From Candidatus Dormiibacterota bacterium (GTDB lineage: Bacteria > Chloroflexota > Dormibacteria > Dormibacterales > Dormibacteraceae), in contig PLYD01000085.1 of assembly GCA_003151665.1 (NCBI GenBank), forward strand, positions 1 to 11,588: a stretch of 11,588 nucleotides of DNA, written 5' to 3'. Both the position numbers and the translations under genes were made by a program. The stretch's first letter is position 1, and each line of letters begins with the position of its first letter. Below the pieces are notes generated by a model. That model worked only from the letters and a program-made list of their open reading frames with translations. It did not search any database and had not been told where the DNA came from. This document shows positions 1-6,670 of this stretch, piece after piece.

Positions 1-2
1 CG

Positions 3-266
3 GGGTACACGCTGGGCAACCTGATGGGGGCGCAGCTGATGGAGAAGATCCGGGCGGAGATGCCGGACCTGGATGGGCAGATCGAGAGGGGCGAGTTCGG
101 GCCGCTGCTCAAGTGGTTGCAGGGCAGGGTGTACCAGCACGGGAGGAAGTTCACGCCGAATGAGCTGATGGAGAGGGCGACGGGCAAGCCGGTGTCAGCC
201 GAACCGTGGATTGCGTATGTGCGGGAGAAGTTTGGGGCGCTGTATGGGGCGAAGGCGGGGCGTTAA
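3..266 (+). CDS. M32 family metallocarboxypeptidase, C-terminal fragment
   Basis: The reading frame is open from the window edge and gives 87 residues beginning GYTLGNLMGAQL and ending in TAA. The layout (YTLGNL, then PDLDGQIERGEF, LKWL, HGRKFTPNELMERATGKP, and a closing YVREKFGALY) matches the C-terminus of M32 carboxypeptidases of the Thermus aquaticus type. These are cytoplasmic zinc enzymes that trim C-terminal residues from peptides. The catalytic HEXXH lies several hundred residues upstream, outside the window, so activity cannot be judged here. The ATG at position 24 is an internal methionine, not the start. No terminator with a T-run is visible downstream. The assignment rests on recognised family motifs. 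Confidence 0.88.
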   Translation, partial: GYTLGNLMGAQLMEKIRAEMPDLDGQIERGEFGPLLKWLQGRVYQHGRKFTPNELMERATGKPVSAEPWIAYVREKFGALYGAKAGR

Positions 267-567
267 CAGGCTGGGTTGTCCGGCGGCACGATCGTTTCTA
301 AGCTGCGCGTCAGATGCGTGTGTTGAGGGGGAGGGCAGCAACGCAGTGGAGGTGGGGAGGCCCGCGGTGGGCTGTGTTCATCTGGCTCTGCGGGTCGGTG
401 GCTGACGCGACGCACGTAGCAAATGGCGTGTGGTGACGAGGCTGGGGAGAAGTGTTTCGGGGGTGTCTAGCAGTTGTTAGCGTGGGGCGACCGCGGACAG
501 AGAACGTCAGATCGAAATTAGGCTCCTAAATCGGCCCAGTTAGGAGTTCACATCCCTGGCTGCGTCG
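267..567. other. Intergenic region between convergent carboxypeptidase and nitrilase genes
   Basis: About 300 bases without a convincing gene. A 64-codon frame that starts inside the carboxypeptidase gene has no family resemblance and looks like chance in GC-rich DNA. The only structure seen is near the nitrilase end: CTCCTAA (523-529) pairs with TTAGGAG (540-546) around a 10-nt loop, and another TTAGG lies at 518-522, so alternative foldings are possible. This hairpin begins 21 nt beyond the nitrilase stop on the minus strand, a sensible place for a terminator, but it has no real U-tract. Confidence 0.5.
523..546 (-). terminator. Possible terminator hairpin after the nitrilase gene
   Basis: A perfect 7-bp stem (CTCCTAA / TTAGGAG) with a 10-nt loop starts 21 nt past the nitrilase stop codon. 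On the minus strand it is followed by CCTAATTT rather than a U-run. It could mark the end of the lyase-nitrilase transcript, but the missing tail makes intrinsic termination uncertain. Confidence 0.35.
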
Positions 568-1533
568 TCAGGACTTGGTGGCGAAGTCGACCGGCGCTCT
601 GACCCCTCGATTCACCTCTAAGTGGAAGATGTCCGGCCGCCCGTAGTGGCCGGCGACGTCGAGCGTTCGCTTGGCCGCCGCCGCACTCGCCGGGTCGCAG
701 TACGCATAGATGATGCCGTGCTTCTCATGTAGCGGTCCCGCTACCACGGTGCCACTCGGATCCACGATCACCGAGTCGCCCGGGTTGAACCAGGCCTCGA
801 GATCCGGGAACGCCTGCTTTCGGTCGGGAAAGTCCGCGGGCATGTCCTTGCCACGCATGCTGCTCCCGTTGCCCAGCACCCAACATCGCCCCTCCAGCGC
901 GATGTGCCGCATCGTCGACAGCCACGCGCCGCCCTCGTCCCACGTCGGCGCGATGTAGATCTCGCAGCCCTGCGCGAAGATCGCAAAGCGGGCCAGCGGC
1001 ATGTAGTTTTCCCAGCAAATCAGCGAACCCACTCGACCTGAAGGCGTATCGCTGACGCGCAGCCCTGTGGCGTCGCCCGCCCCCCACACCATCCGCTCCG
1101 GGTTGGTGGGCATCAGCTTGCGATGCCGGTTCAGAATCTCCCCGTCCGGGCCGATCAGGACCACAGAGTTGTAAAGGGTCCCGCGGCTGAACTCCCCGTC
1201 CCGCTCGTGAATGCCGATCGAAACGGTGAGCTTGAGGCGCCGCGCCGCCGCCTGGATCAGCTTCAGCTGGCCGGCCTTCAGGTCGACCGAGTTCTCAAGC
1301 AGCCGTTTGTGGATGTCGCCGCTCAGCCCGTAATCCTCGCCCGGGCGCAGGCGCCAAACCCATTCGGGGTAGCCGGGAACCCAGGTCTCCGGGAAGGAAA
1401 CGAGCTTGGCGCCGCCGGCCGCGGCTTCTTCCAGCAGCTCAACGCCCCGCGCGAGGGTCTTCGGCCGGTTGAGGGCTACCGGTGGATGCTGGACAACGGC
1501 GACTCGGTAAGGGCTCGCGGCTTTTTTTGGCAT
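568..1533 (-). CDS. Nitrilase (carbon-nitrogen hydrolase superfamily, true nitrilase branch)
   Basis: A cytoplasmic hydrolase that should convert an organic nitrile to a carboxylic acid and ammonia. Counting from the ATG at 1531-1533 it has 321 residues, normal for nitrilases. The Glu-Lys-Cys triad is visible: E49 in FPETWVPGYP, K139 in RHRKLMPT and the nucleophile C173 in LICWENYMPLAR. The Trp-Glu-Asn after the cysteine and the later HIALEGRCWVLG are typical of plant/bacterial nitrilases (EC 3.5.5.1) rather than amidases or NAD synthetase domains. An in-frame GTG five codons upstream (1546-1548) is an alternative start; neither has a clear Shine-Dalgarno sequence. The gene begins about 30 bp after the HMG-CoA lyase stop on the same strand, so co-transcription is likely. 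The substrate cannot be inferred. Confidence 0.9.
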   Translation of the reverse strand: MPKKAASPYRVAVVQHPPVALNRPKTLARGVELLEEAAAGGAKLVSFPETWVPGYPEWVWRLRPGEDYGLSGDIHKRLLENSVDLKAGQLKLIQAAARRLKLTVSIGIHERDGEFSRGTLYNSVVLIGPDGEILNRHRKLMPTNPERMVWGAGDATGLRVSDTPSGRVGSLICWENYMPLARFAIFAQGCEIYIAPTWDEGGAWLSTMRHIALEGRCWVLGNGSSMRGKDMPADFPDRKQAFPDLEAWFNPGDSVIVDPSGTVVAGPLHEKHGIIYAYCDPASAAAAKRTLDVAGHYGRPDIFHLEVNRGVRAPVDFATKS

Positions 1534-1565
1534 GGAGCCATGTTGCACGTAGCGATGCCGTGTGC

Positions 1566-2456
1566 CTAGGGGTTTGCTGGGAAGTCGCCCGCACGCGCCA
1601 CCATGCCAGGCAGCTCCTTGCCCAAACGCTCGCCCAGCCAGCGCGAGCAGGCGATGAGGGCGTCGAGATCGATGCCCGTCTCCAGGCCGAGACCGCGCAA
1701 TAGATAGACGAGGTCCTCAGTCGCGATGTTTCCTGTGGCTTTGGGCGCAAACGGGCAGCCACCGGCGCCGCCCACCGACGCATCAAGCGAGACCACGCCT
1801 TGCTCGAGCGCCTCAACGGCGTTTGCGTATCCAGTGTTGCGCGTGTTGTGGAAATGGGCGCCAACGGTGGCGCCAAGCTGCCGCGCACCCGCGACCAGCT
1901 CCTTCACCTGCGAGGGAACTCCAACTCCGATGGTGCCGGCGAGGCAGATCTCGTCGGCAGGAACTGCCATCAAGCGCTCGACGATTCCAAGCACCTTCTT
2001 CGCGGGCACGGGTCCTTCGAACGGACAGCCGAAAGCGACGCTGATGGTCACTGTGATGGGCACGCGATCGGCGCGTGCCCTGCGTACAAGACTCAGCGCT
2101 GTCTCGATCCCCTCGTCACTGGTCGCGTTCTGGTTGCGCCGCCCGAACGTGTCGGTCGCCGCCATCGCATAGTGCACCTCGTCGACGCGAGCGGCACGCG
2201 CACGCTCGTAGCCCTTCTCGTTGAGAACCAGGCCTGCGCACGTGGTGCCGGCGCGCCGGTTCAGCGCCGTCATGACCTCCTCGGCCCCGGCCATCTGGGG
2301 AACCAGCTTGGGATTCACGAAGCTCGCGGCCTCGATTCGCTTCACGCCGGCGGCAGCGAGCCTGCCACACAGATCGGCGCGGATAGCGGGATCGAGAATC
2401 CGGTCCTCGTTTTGCAGCCCGTCGCGGGGACCGACATCGCAGATCAGCACGTCCAC
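1566..2456 (-). CDS. mvaB: Hydroxymethylglutaryl-CoA lyase family protein
   Basis: A TIM-barrel lyase of the HMGL family, expected to cleave 3-hydroxy-3-methylglutaryl-CoA to acetoacetate and acetyl-CoA in leucine catabolism. From the GTG at 2454-2456 it has 296 residues, the usual length. Visible motifs are GPRDGLQNE (Arg11, Asp12: catalytic Arg and metal ligand), ASFVNPKLVPQM, AFGCPFEG, HFHNTRNTGYAN (two metal-binding His) and GGAGGCPFAPKATGNIATED with the catalytic loop Cys. The open frame runs 136 codons further upstream, but that stretch is Pro/Arg-rich, overlaps the divergent genes and lacks family similarity. The GTG lies 6 nt after TACCTT, suggesting a leaderless start; a GTG two codons later, 6 nt after TACTTT, is equally possible. 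Related lyases with other acyl-CoA substrates cannot be excluded. No other leucine-pathway genes are in the window. Confidence 0.9.
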   Translation of the reverse strand: MDVLICDVGPRDGLQNEDRILDPAIRADLCGRLAAAGVKRIEAASFVNPKLVPQMAGAEEVMTALNRRAGTTCAGLVLNEKGYERARAARVDEVHYAMAATDTFGRRNQNATSDEGIETALSLVRRARADRVPITVTISVAFGCPFEGPVPAKKVLGIVERLMAVPADEICLAGTIGVGVPSQVKELVAGARQLGATVGAHFHNTRNTGYANAVEALEQGVVSLDASVGGAGGCPFAPKATGNIATEDLVYLLRGLGLETGIDLDALIACSRWLGERLGKELPGMVARAGDFPANP

Positions 2457-2462
2457 AAAGTA

Positions 2463-2468
2463 AAGGTA
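2463..2468 (-). promoter_or_regulatory. -10 box for a leaderless HMG-CoA lyase transcript
   Basis: On the minus strand TACCTT (TANNNT type) ends 6 nt before the GTG at 2456, placing the predicted transcript start on the start codon. There is no recognisable -35. An overlapping second candidate, TACTTT (2457-2462), sits 6 nt before the next in-frame GTG (2448-2450). Confidence 0.45.
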
Positions 2469-2509
2469 CGGCTCGCGTTGATCTGGCACGTACCACCGCC
2501 GCGACGGCT

Positions 2510-2515
2510 TATCCT
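2510..2515 (+). promoter_or_regulatory. -10 box for a leaderless DUF1059 transcript
   Basis: TATCCT ends 7 nt before the GTG at 2523, so the expected transcription start coincides with the start codon. It helps choose GTG 2523 over the downstream GTG 2553. No clear -35 is seen. Confidence 0.45.
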
Positions 2516-2522
2516 GCCCGGA

Positions 2523-2690
2523 GTGAGCACAAGCGGACCTACAAAGGAGCTGGTGGCTCAATGCGAATGCGGATTCGAGGTCCGGGGGATGCCGGACCAG
2601 ATCGTGCCGGCGCTCCAAAAGCACGCCGGCGAGTCGCACAATATGAAGGTCACCCGCAAGCAGGTGCTGGCGAGGGCACACCCCGCCTGA
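2523..2690 (+). CDS. DUF1059 family small protein
   Basis: A 55-residue protein lying within a longer, otherwise meaningless frame. The core, CECGFEVRG followed by an acidic/hydrophobic helix, HAGESHNM and VTRKQVLARAHPA, matches the DUF1059 family of small bacterial and archaeal proteins of unknown function. C14-x-C16 together with H34 and H39 could bind a metal; that is inference. The GTG at 2523 lies 7 nt after TATCCT, a leaderless arrangement. The GTG at 2553 would give 45 residues and has AAGGAG just upstream (2544-2549), but the spacing of 3 nt is short. It diverges from the HMG-CoA lyase across 66 bp and is followed 41 bp later by a second + strand gene. Confidence 0.75.
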   Translation: MSTSGPTKELVAQCECGFEVRGMPDQIVPALQKHAGESHNMKVTRKQVLARAHPA

Positions 2691-2731
2691 CTCGACCGCC
2701 GGCAACCACACCCTGGGCGGTCGAGGGGCCG

Positions 2732-3187
2732 GTGCAGGCCGAGGTTTTCGTGCTCCGGATGCGGCAGGGCCGTCCCGAGCTCGCTGGGCCGTGCGGCCCC
2801 GATCCCTGGTACATCGAGGTCGCGGCCGAGGACGATCCGGTGGAGGTCGTGAGCCGGCTGTCACGCAACCTGATGGGCGAGCCCGTGCTGGTGCACTCGA
2901 CCTCGTGGCGTCGCGCTCGAGGCGCTGTCGTCTTGAGCTTCGTGGTCGTCAATGCAGACGCCCAGGCCCCGCACCTGGTGGGGTTGCCGATCTCGAGAGC
3001 CGAGGTCGCACGCTCTGGAGCGACGAGCGCGGCGAAGACGATTGCGTCGGCCCAGGTCCTGGAGCACGGGCTCCGTCATCTGGCCTGGCTGTCCAGGGAA
3101 GACGAGTTCGTCATGGCTACGCTTAGTGATGAGTGGAAGCGGGCTTTGGAGGACTACGTGCCCGAGCCTTTCCGAAATCTGGTGTAG
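2732..3187 (+). CDS. Hypothetical protein (about 151 aa)
   Basis: I do not recognise this protein. From the GTG at 2732 it has 151 residues: an N-terminal strand (VQAEVFVLRMRQG), DPWYIEVAAEDDPVEVVSRLSRNLMGEP, then a strand-rich core (VLVHSTSW, GAVVLSFVVVN) and a charged helical C-terminus. The alternation vaguely recalls a Nudix-like alpha/beta fold, but no Nudix box is present, so I assign no function. G/C-rich third positions, the tight fit between neighbours and the 11-bp gap to the convergent lipoprotein stop support a real gene. A purine-rich GAGGGG (2723-2728) precedes this start closely; GTG 2750 and ATG 2759 are alternatives. The frame continues upstream to 2561, but there it overlaps the DUF1059 gene. 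Confidence 0.62.
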   Translation: MQAEVFVLRMRQGRPELAGPCGPDPWYIEVAAEDDPVEVVSRLSRNLMGEPVLVHSTSWRRARGAVVLSFVVVNADAQAPHLVGLPISRAEVARSGATSAAKTIASAQVLEHGLRHLAWLSREDEFVMATLSDEWKRALEDYVPEPFRNLV

Positions 3188-3198
3188 CTGTTGACGGC

Positions 3199-4236
3199 TT
3201 AGGCGCGTCCTGGGTTGGTCGGCGCGGCGGTGACGATCGCGGCAGTGGCCTGCTGGCCAGAGACCGAGCTGATGGTGCAGGAGACCGTCTTGGTTGCGTT
3301 GTATCCCACGTCCGGCACCACTTGCGCCTCGCACGTGCCGACGGTCGCCTTCGTGGCCGAGTCGGTCATCGTGAAGGCAATGGTGGACGGCGCCTGCGCG
3401 CCGAGCTTGCCACCGAGGTTCTTGACCACCGCCGAGACGACACAGGTGGCAGTGCAACGCGAGGTGTCCACAGAAACCACTGTGTAAATCGGCGGCAGCG
3501 TCGAGAGGTTGGAGAAGTCGATCACGTCGGTGGGCTTTGCGATCTTGAAGTCCTTGCCGAAGTTGCTGTACTGGAAATCGGCGTCATGAACTCCGTCGAC
3601 GGCGGCGCCTTTCTTCAAGCGCAGGTGGAGGAGCTGGTACGGGGAGTTGGCAGCGATGAAAACATCCGCCCTCGGGCCGGACAGGTTGACAGCATCAGTC
3701 CCGTCGACCGCGACGTTGTCGTTTCGCGTCGTCACGGCGGTGCCCAGGAACGTCGACCGAAACGCCGCCCCCTCTGTCAGGTCCACCAGCCGAGGCAGGT
3801 TCACGGCAGTACCTTTCCACCAGGCATTTCCTGCCGCTTTGACCAGGTTGAGGGACGCAGAATCCGAGCCCATGTGCTGGGCCAGGTATTTGTTGCCGCG
3901 AAAGTAGGAGTCGGTAGGGATGCCATTGGAATCGATGAGGACGATGGCCTCGAGATTCAGGTCAGGAGTGCTCACCGTCAAGTGCCAGCTGCGGAACCGA
4001 ACGACCTGCAGATCGATCGACCAATTCTCCAACCCGGCGTCTACATAAGTTCCTTTGATCTCGAAGCTCTTGGCCGCAGCGAGGGTGTCTGCGGCTCCGT
4101 TCTCGAGGGCGCGGGTCGATGGCTCACCAAGGCCGAACGGCGCCTGGCACCCTGATAGGAGAGCCACGAGGGTGACCCCGGCGGCAGCGGCCAGCGCCCG
4201 GTATCTCGCGCGCGGGGGTGCAACTATGGTTCGCAT
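3199..4236 (-). CDS. Secreted lipoprotein, LppX/LprG-like with C-terminal beta domain
   Basis: A 345-residue lipoprotein. An Arg-rich N-terminus, a hydrophobic stretch (ALAAAAGVTLVALL) and the lipobox LSGC with the acylated Cys at position 30 predict export and anchoring on the outer face of the membrane. Residues about 40-245 (SFEIKGTYVDAGLENWSIDLQVV, ending TDVIDFSNLSTLPPI) have the shape of LppX/LprAFG-type lipoproteins, whose half-barrel binds lipids. The last 90-100 residues form a separate Thr/Val-rich, apparently beta-sandwich part with four Cys (SRCTATC, VGTCEAQ, VSCTIS) that could pair as disulfides. The ATG at 4234-4236 is the natural start because the signal peptide begins there. 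It diverges from the RnfD-like gene. The ligand is unknown and the family call is by overall pattern. Confidence 0.8.
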   Translation of the reverse strand: MRTIVAPPRARYRALAAAAGVTLVALLSGCQAPFGLGEPSTRALENGAADTLAAAKSFEIKGTYVDAGLENWSIDLQVVRFRSWHLTVSTPDLNLEAIVLIDSNGIPTDSYFRGNKYLAQHMGSDSASLNLVKAAGNAWWKGTAVNLPRLVDLTEGAAFRSTFLGTAVTTRNDNVAVDGTDAVNLSGPRADVFIAANSPYQLLHLRLKKGAAVDGVHDADFQYSNFGKDFKIAKPTDVIDFSNLSTLPPIYTVVSVDTSRCTATCVVSAVVKNLGGKLGAQAPSTIAFTMTDSATKATVGTCEAQVVPDVGYNATKTVSCTISSVSGQQATAAIVTAAPTNPGRA

Positions 4237-4248
4237 TCGTTTGGCCCT

Positions 4249-4276
4249 GTAACGGCCCGGATACTATTACCGTTAC
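4249..4276. promoter_or_regulatory. Divergent promoter region with a perfect inverted repeat
   Basis: The 46 bp between the lipoprotein ATG and the RnfD-like GTG contain GTAACGG (4249-4255) and its exact complement CCGTTAC (4270-4276), 14 nt apart, so half-site centres are 21 bp (two helical turns) apart. Between them lies an AT-rich core that reads TACTAT (4262-4267) on the + strand and TAGTAT (4261-4266) on the - strand, a plausible shared -10 region. A dimeric regulator bound here could control both genes. No -35 is convincing. Confidence 0.45.
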
Positions 4277-4282
4277 CCGACC

Positions 4283-6058
4283 GTGGCGAGTTCCGAAGCG
4301 GCGCCTCCGCAGGGGCTGACCGTTCCCGTCGATTCCAGACGCGGGACGCCGCGTACCGGCAAACGCAGGGCCGTCCGCCTTGGCGGCCGCGAGTACCCCG
4401 TTGTCCTACCCAGCCTCCGCGACCCCCGAATGCACGTCGCCGCAGTTCTCCTGACGCTCCAGGCTCTCGGTCAGACGGTGCTAGGTTTCCGCCTCTCGAT
4501 CGCCCAGATCCTCATCTGCCTGGCCACTGGCGCCCTGATCGAGTTCTTGGTGACGTTCTTTAAGGACCATGCCATCATCTGGCCCGCCAGCGGGCTCCTC
4601 ACCGGCAACAGCACTGCCTTCATCCTCCGGGTTCCAGGCACGCTTCACGGCCAGTGGTGGAGCACCCACGGGATCGAGATCTTCATCGGTGTGGTGGCCC
4701 TGGGCATGGCGACGAAATACCTGATCCGCTGGAAAGGGCGTCACATCTTCAACCCCTCCAACGTGGCGCTCGTGCTGGCGTTCGTCGTCCTGGGCGTGCA
4801 GCACACCGAACCACTGGACCTGTGGTGGATACCGATGGGCCTGTGGATGGCGGTGACCTACGTGATCCTCGTCGGCGGCGGCCTGCTGATCGCGTGGGAG
4901 CTGAAGATGCTCGGCCTGGTGTTCGCCTTCATGATCGCGTTCGCCGCTTTCCTGGCGGTGGCGCTGTCGCAGGCCCCAGACCACTGCATGGTCGCAAGCT
5001 GGCGCGCGAATCCGATGTGCGGACGCGATCTGTGGCAGATCCTGGTCACCTCGCCAGAGGTCCTGATCTTCGCCCTGTTCATGATTCCCGATCCCAGGAC
5101 CGTGCCCGACGGCCAGGTGGCCAGGGTGGTGTTCGGTGTGATCGTCGCGATGCTGGCGGTGCTGCTGATCGGCCCGACCACGCTCGAGTTCTGGACCAAG
5201 ACCGCGATCCTCGGCAGCCTCGTCCTCGCTTGCGCGTTGCGATTTGCGCTGGTCGCCTTCCTGGCGCCATTCGTGGCCGAGGGAGGCGGGCTTCGATGGA
5301 TGCTTGGAGGGTTCAGGTGGCAGGTGCCGGCGGCCCTCGCCGTCGCACTTCTGTGCGTTGGAGCTCTGCCGGTGGCCGCTGACATCTCGACCACAGCGCC
5401 GACGCCGTTCGCTGAGCTCCCCGACGGCTCGACTCCAAAGGTCAACGTCACGGTCGGCAACGGGCCGGCATCAGCCGAATGGGTCTCAGCGGCGGCCGTC
5501 GCGGCCTTGCCGCCGCCCGGTGGCACATCGCCAGGCTCCGCCTCAGCTCGCGTGTGGTTGCTCCCCGGATACCCGACGATGACCGTGGCGGCCAACGTTC
5601 ACAGCTATGACCCGTCCCTAACTTCCAAGGGGGTCAATCAGATGGCTCACGACATCGTGCTCGACCTCATCATCGAGGCCGAGGCGCGTCGCTCCCATGA
5701 CCTGACGCTGGCGCAAAGTGGCGCCGAACCCGACGCGCTCACGGAATTCACGGACGTGATCAAGCAGGACATCGCCGCCAAGAAGTTCGTCCAGAAGACG
5801 TACACGTTCGACAAGCTCAGCCTGCAGCTTTTCTTGCCGAAGTTCGCGAGTCAAGCACCACTGTTGGAGGGGATCTCGCTGCATGGGACAGCGACCCTCA
5901 CGACGAGGGACGCATCGGGCAACGTGCTCTCGAGGACCACCTCGACCTACGCCAAGATCTGGGGCTTGGGTTACTACCAACAGGACAGCAACGGCAACCA
6001 GATCGGGACCAACCAGCTGATCCAGGTCGACTACACAGGCCTGACCCTAGCGCCGTGA
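4283..6058 (+). CDS. RnfD/NqrB-like membrane protein with large extracytoplasmic domain
   Basis: 591 residues from the GTG at 4283, the first start after the divergent promoter. Residues about 45-380 are a multi-pass membrane domain with landmarks of the NqrB/RnfD family: SGLLTGNSTAFILRVPG, HIFNPSNVALVLAFVVLG and FALFMIPDPRTVP...ARVVFG, corresponding to the LLTGLLLALTLPP, NPA and F-M-x-x-D-P blocks. In Rnf and Nqr complexes this subunit carries covalent FMN and takes part in ion-coupled electron transfer. I see no SGAT-type flavinylation motif between the NPS and DP blocks. Residues about 385-591 (from about ISTTAPTPFAEL) are an unrecognised, probably extracytoplasmic domain not found in ordinary RnfD. 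No other rnf or nqr gene is nearby. It diverges from a lipoprotein, so a shared envelope role is possible. Confidence 0.75.
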   Translation: MASSEAAPPQGLTVPVDSRRGTPRTGKRRAVRLGGREYPVVLPSLRDPRMHVAAVLLTLQALGQTVLGFRLSIAQILICLATGALIEFLVTFFKDHAIIWPASGLLTGNSTAFILRVPGTLHGQWWSTHGIEIFIGVVALGMATKYLIRWKGRHIFNPSNVALVLAFVVLGVQHTEPLDLWWIPMGLWMAVTYVILVGGGLLIAWELKMLGLVFAFMIAFAAFLAVALSQAPDHCMVASWRANPMCGRDLWQILVTSPEVLIFALFMIPDPRTVPDGQVARVVFGVIVAMLAVLLIGPTTLEFWTKTAILGSLVLACALRFALVAFLAPFVAEGGGLRWMLGGFRWQVPAALAVALLCVGALPVAADISTTAPTPFAELPDGSTPKVNVTVGNGPASAEWVSAAAVAALPPPGGTSPGSASARVWLLPGYPTMTVAANVHSYDPSLTSKGVNQMAHDIVLDLIIEAEARRSHDLTLAQSGAEPDALTEFTDVIKQDIAAKKFVQKTYTFDKLSLQLFLPKFASQAPLLEGISLHGTATLTTRDASGNVLSRTTSTYAKIWGLGYYQQDSNGNQIGTNQLIQVDYTGLTLAP

Positions 6059-6068
6059 TGAAAGGCTT

Positions 6069-6659
6069 TTATTGCTCGTCCCTGGTGACAGCTTTGGGGA
6101 TGCCAGCCGGTTCGTAAACAGGTGGCGGCTCGATGCCGAACGTGTCGGCGAGCCGCACGAACAGGCTGAACAAGGCGGCGACGTACGCGGCCTCGGCTAT
6201 TTGCTCGTCCGTCCAGCTCACGTCGCGCAGCCCCTGGACCTGTTCATCTGTGACCCGGTACGCGGCTTTGGAGATGGTGCCTACGAATTCGAGGAGCAGT
6301 CGCTCAGGCGGGTCCAGGTTGGCAGCGTCGAGGTCGCCGTCTCGGAGTGCATCCGTCACCCCCTCGAACTCTTTGCCCTGCAACTGCAGGAACCACGTGT
6401 GGGAGCTGAGTCAATACCTGCAGCGGTTCAGAGCCGAGACGTATGAGGCGATCATCTCGTGCTGCGCGCGGGTGAGGGCGCCGTCGCTGAAGTGCATGCG
6501 TGAAGCCGCCTGGATGCCGGCCAGGAAATCGGGCCGGAGGCTCATGGTCTTGATGATCCCGGCCACGGTGCCGCTTGGACTCACCGATTTGGCTTGGGCG
6601 TAGACCTCGGCCAGGGCGCCCTTCGCATCGGACTCCTCGACCATCTTGATTCGAGCCAC
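6069..6659 (-). CDS. AhpD/carboxymuconolactone decarboxylase-like peroxidase, putative selenoprotein (CxxU)
   Basis: Read through one in-frame UGA (6411-6413), this is a 196-residue protein of the peroxidase-related AhpD-like family, whose members act as thiol-dependent peroxidases or reductases through a CxxC...H centre. The motif region is SALNRC-R-Y-U-LSSH: Cys80, the UGA at codon 83 in place of the second Cys, and His87. Upstream (MVEESDAKGALAEVYAQAK, QHEMIASYVS) and downstream (LDPPERLLLEF, VTDEQVQGLRD, WTDEQIAEAAYVAALFSLFVRLADTFGIE) both fit the family, and the frame stays open to TAA. A SECIS-like hairpin follows the UGA. The start is a GTG (6657-6659); ATG 6642-6644 is an alternative and neither has a clear Shine-Dalgarno sequence. 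It lies 39 bp after the globin gene. A Cys-to-stop mutation or a sequencing error is the competing explanation. Confidence 0.77.
6377..6390 (-). promoter_or_regulatory. Putative bacterial SECIS hairpin
   Basis: On the minus strand CCUGC (6390-6386), loop AGUU, GCAGG (6381-6377) form a perfect 5-bp hairpin, extendable by one U-G pair. The loop begins 25 nt after the UGA and has G as its second base, within the published bacterial SECIS pattern (loop 16-37 nt from UGA, G among the first two loop bases). The lower stem is irregular; a competing CCAC/GUGG pairing lies at 6393-6402. SelB would bind such an element. Confidence 0.5.
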
Positions 6660-6670
6660 GACATTATTAA

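Noticed and set aside
211..405. 64-aa ORF after the carboxypeptidase
   Set aside because: It starts inside the carboxypeptidase in another frame and shows no motif or coding character.
1522..1528. Run of seven T (AAAAAAA in the nitrilase start region) as a phase-variation tract
   Set aside because: Seven bases encoding two Lys codons right after the start is too short and too isolated to support switching; the frame is intact.
1800..2522. Long + strand frame leading into the DUF1059 gene
   Set aside because: It runs antisense to the HMG-CoA lyase and only its last 55 codons are family-like.
2561..2731. ATG 2561 as the start of the 151-aa hypothetical protein
   Set aside because: Although AAGGAG lies upstream, this part overlaps the DUF1059 gene in another frame and is Arg/Gly-rich noise. 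The protein-like sequence begins near 2732.
2457..2864. N-terminal extension of the HMG-CoA lyase frame to 2864
   Set aside because: The residues are Pro/Arg-rich, do not resemble the family and overlap the divergent DUF1059 and hypothetical genes. The family starts just before GPRDGLQNE.
4481..5595. Minus-strand and alternative-frame ORFs over the RnfD-like gene
   Set aside because: They are rich in His/Arg/Gln as expected for antisense of a membrane protein, with no recognisable domain.
6069..6383. A separate 104-aa gene starting at TTG 6383
   Set aside because: It is the C-terminal half of the AhpD-like protein in the same frame as the upstream half. The TTG has no promoter or ribosome site of its own and lies inside the SECIS-like hairpin.
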